DNA of 10,408 bases. It comes from Stenotrophomonas bentonitica (GTDB taxonomy: Bacteria > Pseudomonadota > Gammaproteobacteria > Xanthomonadales > Xanthomonadaceae). The stretch spans positions 1 through 10,408 of the forward strand of contig NZ_JAAZUH010000007.1 in NCBI RefSeq assembly GCF_013185915.1. The letters are read 5' to 3'. Position numbers and translations under genes: made by a program. Shown piece after piece: positions 6,977-10,408 of this stretch. Every line of letters starts with the position of its first letter. Within the stretch, counting starts at the first letter, position 1. The notes beneath the pieces were generated by a model, which searched no databases, had not been told where the DNA came from, and saw only the letters and a list, made by a program, of their open reading frames with translations.

Positions 6977-8071
6977 TTACAGCCCCCGCTCGCGTACCCA
7001 GGGCCTTACCGCCTGGCCTTCCTCCAGCTCGGCGCCACCCACGGCAACGATCTGCTCGCCGGGTTCGATGCCGCTGAGTACTTCGATGCTGTTGCGGCTC
7101 AGCTGGCCCACCTCGACCTGGCGGGCCGTCAGGCGTAGCACGCCGTCCTGCTCGCGAGCCACCCACACCTGCTTGACCTCGGGGCCGCTGTCGTCCGGAC
7201 TGAACACCGCCTCCACCGGCACCAGCAGGCGGCTACCCAGGTCACGGCTGACCTGGGCCAAGTCAACCTTGACCGTGGCACTCATCCCCGGTAGCAGGTT
7301 GAGACCCTCGGGACGCGGCATGGACAGGGTCACCTGATAGGTCAGGGTCTTGGGATCAGGCTGGGTGCTGTGCTCCTTATAGACCGCCTCGAACTCGCGG
7401 CCGGGCAGGCTGTCGAGAATCACGCTGGGGTGATAGTCGCGGTTCTCTTCACGGCTGCGCAGGTTGGTCAGCAGGTTTTCCGGCATCTGAAACAGCACAT
7501 CCAGCTGATTGCCGCTCTGCAGGGTGACGATGGGCTGCTTGGCCTGTACCACCTGGAAGTTGTCCACATGGGTATTGGCCACCACCGCGTCGAAGGGCGC
7601 CAGAATCCGCGTGTACTCCAGCTCCTGGCGGGCCAGGCTGAGGGCCGCGCTGGCCGAGTCCAGGTTGGCCTTGCGCTGGTCATGCTCGGCGCGGGAGATC
7701 ATCTGCCGCTCCAGCAGCTTGGCGATGCGCTGGAACTGCACGTTGGCCAGGTCATAGCTGGCCTGGCGATCACGCAGGCGCAGGCGCTGGTCGGCGTCAT
7801 CCAGGCTGGCAATCAGCTGACCGCGTTTCACCGGCTGTCCCTGCAGCACGTTGAGGGTCTTCAGCTGGCCGCCGATACGGAACGACAGCTCGGCCTCCTC
7901 GGTGGCCTTCAGGCGCGCGGGGAATTCGCGCAGGCGCGCCCCGGCCGGATCTTCCACGGTAAACAGCTTGACCAGGCGCGGCGCCTGTTCCTGGGGGGCG
8001 GGAGCCTGGTCGCAGGCACTCAGCAGCAGGCCGGCGGGCAGGCACAGAAAAAGCAGGGGACGAAGGTTCAA
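6977..8071 (-). CDS. RND efflux periplasmic adaptor (membrane fusion) lipoprotein
   Basis: This 364-residue protein is the adaptor that links an RND pump to an outer-membrane channel. The N-terminus is a lipoprotein signal (MNLRPLLFLCLPAGLLLSAC) with lipobox LSAC and lipidated Cys20. The domain order follows the family: first half of the lipoyl domain at about 61-90 (FRIGGQLKTLNVLQGQPVKR), a short coiled-coil hairpin at about 91-150, second half of the lipoyl domain at 151-190 (ILAPFDAVVANTHV), then beta-barrel and membrane-proximal domains ending with VEVGQLSRNSIEVLSGIEPGE. The start codon appears to be TTG at 8069-8071, because no ATG gives the signal peptide. AGGGA lies about nine bases upstream. 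The stop TAA touches the ATG of the pump gene. Only 42 bases separate the start from the transposon end at 8114, so the native promoter seems to be missing. Confidence 0.93.
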   Translation of the reverse strand: MNLRPLLFLCLPAGLLLSACDQAPAPQEQAPRLVKLFTVEDPAGARLREFPARLKATEEAELSFRIGGQLKTLNVLQGQPVKRGQLIASLDDADQRLRLRDRQASYDLANVQFQRIAKLLERQMISRAEHDQRKANLDSASAALSLARQELEYTRILAPFDAVVANTHVDNFQVVQAKQPIVTLQSGNQLDVLFQMPENLLTNLRSREENRDYHPSVILDSLPGREFEAVYKEHSTQPDPKTLTYQVTLSMPRPEGLNLLPGMSATVKVDLAQVSRDLGSRLLVPVEAVFSPDDSGPEVKQVWVAREQDGVLRLTARQVEVGQLSRNSIEVLSGIEPGEQIVAVGGAELEEGQAVRPWVRERGL

Positions 8072-8113
8072 GGTGGCTATCCCTAATCTGGCGAGATCAA
8101 TAAAAAGGCAGCC

Positions 8114-8206
8114 GGGTATAGGAAGTTCAACCGCCCTTTTTGGCGAGTCTGGCGGGTAGGAAGCGGCCGCGCAAGCGCCGCTTTGGGCACAGATCGGGCA
8201 CAGATC
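8114..8206 (-). repeat. origin (oriIS-type) end of transposon copy A with hairpins and a tandem repeat
   Basis: From the outer edge inward this end holds TTGAACTTCCTATACCC on the element strand. It continues with a small hairpin (CGCC 8132-8135, GGCG 8142-8145) and a stronger one (AAGCGGC 8161-8167, GCCGCTT 8177-8183). A tandem duplication of GGGCACAGATC follows at 8185-8206. Terminal hairpins next to the nick site are expected for HUH transposases. The same arrangement is repeated at 10241-10333 in copy B. The nick position itself is not visible. Confidence 0.6.
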
Positions 8207-8369
8207 GGGGGTTCATGCGTGGGTTTTCGACATCGCGGGGCCACGCAGCGGCTCAGTGCGTAGCCATTTCTCACCGAATCCCGGCACAGGGCCGAGCGCA
8301 GCCCTGCGGGGTCGTGGCCGCATCGGATCGGACTCTGGCTTGGCTGCCGGCTGTGTGGCCGGCACCTCG

Positions 8370-9197
8370 TCACGCGGCCGGCGGCGGCGCGCGCGCTGCG
8401 GGCCGGTAGTGCGCTTGCTCCAGCGCGCCGTGCTTCTCGAAGTGGGCGAGGATGGCGCGGATGGCGGTGGGTTCCTCGATGCTGGCGACGATCCGCACCG
8501 CGCCGCCGCAGTGGGCGCAGGTGGTGACGTCGATGGAAAAGACCCGCTTGAGCCGTTGCGCCCAGCTCATCGCACGGCGCTTCTGCTCGGGGCTGCGCGG
8601 CTCGTCGTGGGCGCTGACGTCCACTGGCGCCGCATCGCCCGCAGGCCGCTTGCCGCGCCCCGAGGGTGTCAACTGCGCGCGCAGATTCGCGTTCGGGGCG
8701 AATACGCCGTGGAAGCGGGTGAGATGCGCGCGAGGTGGCGGGACCAGTGCCGCCAGCTTGGCGATGAAGTCCACCGCATCCCATTCGACATGCGTGGTGC
8801 CATTGCGCCACGGCGTCTTGAGCTGATACCGCACCCTACCCTGCGGTGAGATCGACAGCCGCTGCTCGCTGATCGCCGGGCGCGTGATGTAGCGGCACAG
8901 CTTTTCGAGCTTGTGGCTTTCGTGTGCTTCCGCGGCCACGCCGGCATGCAGCGAGAAGCCACCGACCTTGCCGGCATCGCCCTCCAGCGAGCCTGCGTCA
9001 CCGGGCAATGTTTGCAGCGTGACGACCTTGCGGCCAGCGTCGCGACCGGTGGCGATGCGGTAGGTCATCGAACTCATCCGCAGCCCATCCATGCCGTCGT
9101 CGCTACCCGCGCTGTCGGACAGGAACACGGATTCGTCTTCGCCTTCGAGCCAGCCGCGGCGCGACAGGTGCCGGCACACGCGATGCGCGATGGTGTG
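8370..9197 (-). pseudogene. IS91-family (ISCR-like) transposase, C-terminal fragment
   Basis: This is the C-terminal half of the transposase, ending at TGA 8370-8372. Recognisable sequence starts with HTIAHRVCRHLSRRGW at 9197 and continues through MSSMTYRIATGRDAGRKV and GGFSLHAGV. It then reaches KLEKLCRYITRPAI, where the Tyr codon at 8889-8891 is the conserved tyrosine of ISCR-type proteins. The region PPPRAHLTRFHGVFAPN and a C-terminal zinc-like CAHCGG follow. The HUH motif and N-terminal zinc region are absent. The frame upstream of 9197 soon belongs to rnpB flanking DNA, so no protein with transposase activity is expected; a GTG at 9179 could at most start a fragment. Together with the N-terminal half at 1-652 nearly all of the family sequence is represented, with a short middle part not shown in either. 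Confidence 0.88.
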
Positions 9198-9232
9198 CCG
9201 CGACCGGCACGGCAGGAAGGGCGTGCGTACGC

Positions 9233-9238
9233 TAGAAT
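9233..9238 (+). promoter_or_regulatory. -10 box of rnpB
   Basis: TAGAAT at 9233-9238 lies eight bases before the inferred 5' end of RNase P RNA, the expected place for a sigma-70 -10 box. No good TTGACA-like hexamer is found 16-18 bases upstream (CGGCAG, GGCAGG, ACGGCA). That region is within a few bases of the transposon junction, so the native -35 may be weak, poorly conserved or partly lost. Confidence 0.6.
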
Positions 9239-9245
9239 ACGCGCT

Positions 9246-9599
9246 GGCGGAGTCGGCCAGACAGTCGCGTCATCCCTTCGGGGTGCCGAGGAAAGTCCGG
9301 GCTCCATAGGGCAAGGTGCCAGGTAACGCCTGGGCGGCGCAAGCCGACGGAAAGTGCAACAGAAAGATACCGCCTACGTCTTCTTCGGAAGGCCGGTAAG
9401 GGTGAAATGGTGCGGTAAGAGCGCACCGCGAGTCTGGCAACAGACCGGCACGGCAAACCCCACCTGGAGCAAGACCAAATAGGGATCCTTTGGCGCGGCC
9501 CGCGTTGGATCCGGGTAGGTTGCTTGAGCGTTGCGGTGACGTAACGCCTAGAGGAATGACTGTCCACGACAGAACCCGGCTTATCGGCCGGCTCCGCCT
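9246..9599 (+). ncRNA. rnpB: RNase P RNA, bacterial class A
   Basis: This is the catalytic RNA of RNase P, which removes the 5' leader from precursor tRNAs. The conserved blocks are all present in order: GAGGAAAGTCCGGGCTCC from 9288, ATAGGGCAAGGTGCCAGGTA, GGTAAGGGTGAAATGGTGCG, AGAGCGCACCGCGAGTCTGG, AGCAAGACCAAATAGGG, GGGTAGGTTGCTTGAGC and ACAGAACCCGGCTTAT near the 3' end. The terminal helix P1 closes GGCGGAGTCGGCC at 9246 with GGCCGGCTCCGCC ending at 9598, with one G-U pair. The length of about 354 bases is normal for class A and nothing looks deleted. The sequence style and the palindrome behind it suggest Xanthomonadaceae. It sits between a broken transposon copy and a convergent DM13 gene. 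Whether this is the host's only copy or an extra captured one cannot be seen. Confidence 0.97.
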
Positions 9600-9609
9600 C
9601 TTTCTTACG

Positions 9610-9659
9610 GTAGGCCGAGCATGGCTCGGCTCTACAGTAGAGCCGAGCCATGCTCGGCT
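9610..9659. repeat. SMAG/REP-type GTAG palindrome dimer behind rnpB
   Basis: Two GTAG-headed stem-loops lie head to head. The unit at 9637-9659 is GTAG plus AGCCGAGC, loop CAT, GCTCGGCT. Its reverse complement occupies 9614-9635. Together they form a perfect inverted repeat with 22-base arms around one central base (9636). This is the structure of SMAG elements (GTAG-type REP sequences) described in Stenotrophomonas maltophilia, where dimers are common. It fills the gap between rnpB and a convergent gene and may stop transcription from both sides, since no other terminator is evident. Confidence 0.75.
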
Positions 9660-9688
9660 GCTCTTCGCCCAGATGCTTGGGATGTTGT

Positions 9689-10168
9689 TCAACCCGGCGT
9701 GCGGTACTGCCCGGCGGAAATGAACTGCTCGAACCGTTCGCACCACACCACTACGGTGGTGTAATCGTCCACGTTGACGCTTTCAGGCACGTCCACCAGG
9801 AAACGGTTGAAGGTCTTCACCTCGCCGATGCGCTGGGCCTGTGCCTTGATCTTCAGGAAATCGGCCTTGTTGTCGACGAAGTCACGGACCAGGTACACCT
9901 TGTAATCCGGACCCGGACCCATCTTGCCGTCGAACGCGACCTGGCGCGGGCTGACGCTGACGTTGCCTTCCGCCCAATGCACCGCATCACTGCCCTTGAG
10001 GTCGCGGCGAAAGGTGGTGCGGTAGGGGGCGTCTTTCATGGCCGCCTGCACCTGCGCAACCGGCGGGTCATCGGGGGCGATCAGGATCGGCAGGAGATAG
10101 ACGCCCAGGCCGAAGCCCAGGCCGAGGGTGAGCAGGTGGGTGGCGAGCAGGATGAGGATGCGGCGCAT
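9689..10168 (-). CDS. DM13-domain protein, membrane anchored, probable redox role
   Basis: This 159-residue protein has one N-terminal hydrophobic segment (about residues 4-30, ILILLATHLLTLGLGFGLG) that works as a signal anchor, followed by a periplasmic DM13 domain at about 52-155. DM13 hallmarks are LKGSDAVHWAEGNVSVSP, GPGPDYKVYL, GEVKTFNRFLVDVP and the C-terminal YTTVVVWCERFEQFISAGQYR. Cys143 in VWC is the conserved cysteine that led to a proposed electron-transfer role for the domain. The ATG at 10166-10168 was chosen because AAGGAGG lies four bases upstream and the hydrophobic segment follows at once; a longer frame to 10222 adds 18 unlikely residues. The gene converges with rnpB. Its upstream region is only 72 bases before the transposon copy B end, so its native promoter may be intact or partly lost. 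Electron-transfer function is a family hypothesis. Confidence 0.9.
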   Translation of the reverse strand: MRRILILLATHLLTLGLGFGLGVYLLPILIAPDDPPVAQVQAAMKDAPYRTTFRRDLKGSDAVHWAEGNVSVSPRQVAFDGKMGPGPDYKVYLVRDFVDNKADFLKIKAQAQRIGEVKTFNRFLVDVPESVNVDDYTTVVVWCERFEQFISAGQYRTPG

Positions 10169-10213
10169 GGGGCCTCCTTGTGGTTGCGATCGATCGCGCG
10201 GCGAAGTGCCGGG

Positions 10214-10236
10214 CCTGACCACCCTGGGAGGTCAGG
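10214..10236. repeat. short inverted repeat between the DM13 gene and transposon copy B
   Basis: CCTGACC at 10214-10220 pairs with GGTCAGG at 10230-10236 around a nine-base loop. It ends four bases from the transposon edge at 10241. No T-run follows on either strand. It could be an operator, a weak terminator or a chance palindrome; I cannot assign a role. Confidence 0.35.
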
Positions 10237-10240
10237 GCCG

Positions 10241-10408
10241 GGGTATAGGAAGTTCAACCGCCCTTTTTGGCGAGTCTGGCAGGTAGGAAGCGGCCGCGCA
10301 AGCGCCGCTTTGGGCACAGATCGGGCACAGATCGGGGGTTCATGCGTGGGTTTTCGACATCGCGGGGCCACGCAGCGGCTCAGTGCGTAGCCATTTCTCA
10401 CCGAATCC
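10241..10408 (-). mobile_element. IS91/ISCR-like element, copy B: origin end, cut by window edge
   Basis: These 168 bases match 8114-8281 with a single difference (10281 A, 8154 G). They include the TTGAACTTCCTATACCC end, the hairpins and the tandem GGGCACAGATC. The outer edge is 10241, where the two copies stop matching. The window stops before the transposase stop codon, so whether this copy is complete is unknown. Orientation is the same as the other two copies, with the transposase expected on the minus strand further right. Confidence 0.85.

Larger units (their letters stand above)
8114..9197 (-). mobile_element. IS91/ISCR-like element, copy A: 3' part with origin end, truncated at its 5' side
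   Basis: This is the second transposon copy. It carries the last roughly 275 codons of the transposase and the complete downstream end. The outer edge at 8114 is fixed by the comparison with 10241: the two copies are identical over 168 bases except position 8154 (G) versus 10281 (A), and they differ from the next base outward. On the element strand the end reads TTGAACTTCCTATACCC, which from memory matches the conserved origin end (oriIS) of ISCR elements. The right side is broken near 9197, within the codons for HTIAHR, and continues directly into rnpB promoter DNA. The N-terminal half of the transposase and the terminating end are gone, so this copy cannot transpose by itself. Confidence 0.85.

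Noticed and set aside
5054..7138. Plus-strand open frame of 694 codons opposite the RND pump and adaptor
   Set aside because: It is antisense to two well-supported genes. The His/Gln/Asp-rich composition is the usual reverse-frame artefact of high-GC membrane protein genes.
8185..8206. Tandem GGGCACAGATC units as a possible CRISPR or iteron array
   Set aside because: Only two adjacent 11-base units without spacers, and the same pair recurs in copy B, so it is a feature of the transposon end.

Overview
The window is a mosaic of DNA blocks from different sources, separated by same-direction copies of one IS91/ISCR-like rolling-circle transposon. All recognisable genes look gammaproteobacterial with high GC content. 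Two ancestries are visible. The gntP-type permease fragment, the rnpB gene with its GTAG-headed palindrome (SMAG type, known from Stenotrophomonas) and the DM13 gene look like Xanthomonadaceae (Stenotrophomonas, Xanthomonas or relatives). The block from about 2806 to 8113 (conserved small protein, YoaK-type membrane protein, GGGTGGACAA repeats, RND efflux operon) looks like Pseudomonas. I cannot tell from sequence alone which is the host, or whether this is plasmid, island or chromosome.

Layout, left to right. (1) 1-786: the 5' part of an IS91-like transposase on the minus strand, cut by the window edge, plus its upstream end. (2) 787-1880: a terminator and the 3' part of a GntP-family permease, minus strand. 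(3) 1881-2303: the C-terminal PDZ part of a DegP/DegQ-type protease, plus strand. It meets the permease fragment at a breakpoint that cuts both genes. (4) 2304-2805: an AT-rich stretch without a convincing gene, holding three copies of a 14-17-base motif. (5) 2806-3826: a small conserved protein lacking a good start, followed by a YoaK/DUF1275 membrane protein. (6) 3841-3900: inverted and direct GGGTGGACAA repeats between convergent genes. (7) 3908-8071: a two-gene operon on the minus strand, lipoprotein adaptor then RND pump. (8) 8114-about 9197: the 3' part of a second transposon copy; its end lies only 42 bases from the adaptor start codon. (9) 9233-9660: rnpB, the RNA of RNase P, joined to the broken transposon just upstream of its promoter, then a palindromic repeat. 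(10) 9689-10168: a DM13-domain membrane-anchored protein. (11) 10241-10408: the first 168 bases of a third transposon copy, cut by the window edge.

How it fits together: the three transposon copies all point the same way and the segments between them come from unrelated sources. That is the architecture expected of one-ended rolling-circle transposition, in which DNA next to the terminus is carried along. The only intact functional units are the RND operon, the YoaK-type gene, rnpB and the DM13 gene. The permease, the protease and the transposase copies are broken or incomplete in view. The RND operon probably depends on the transposon for transcription, because almost none of its native upstream region remains.
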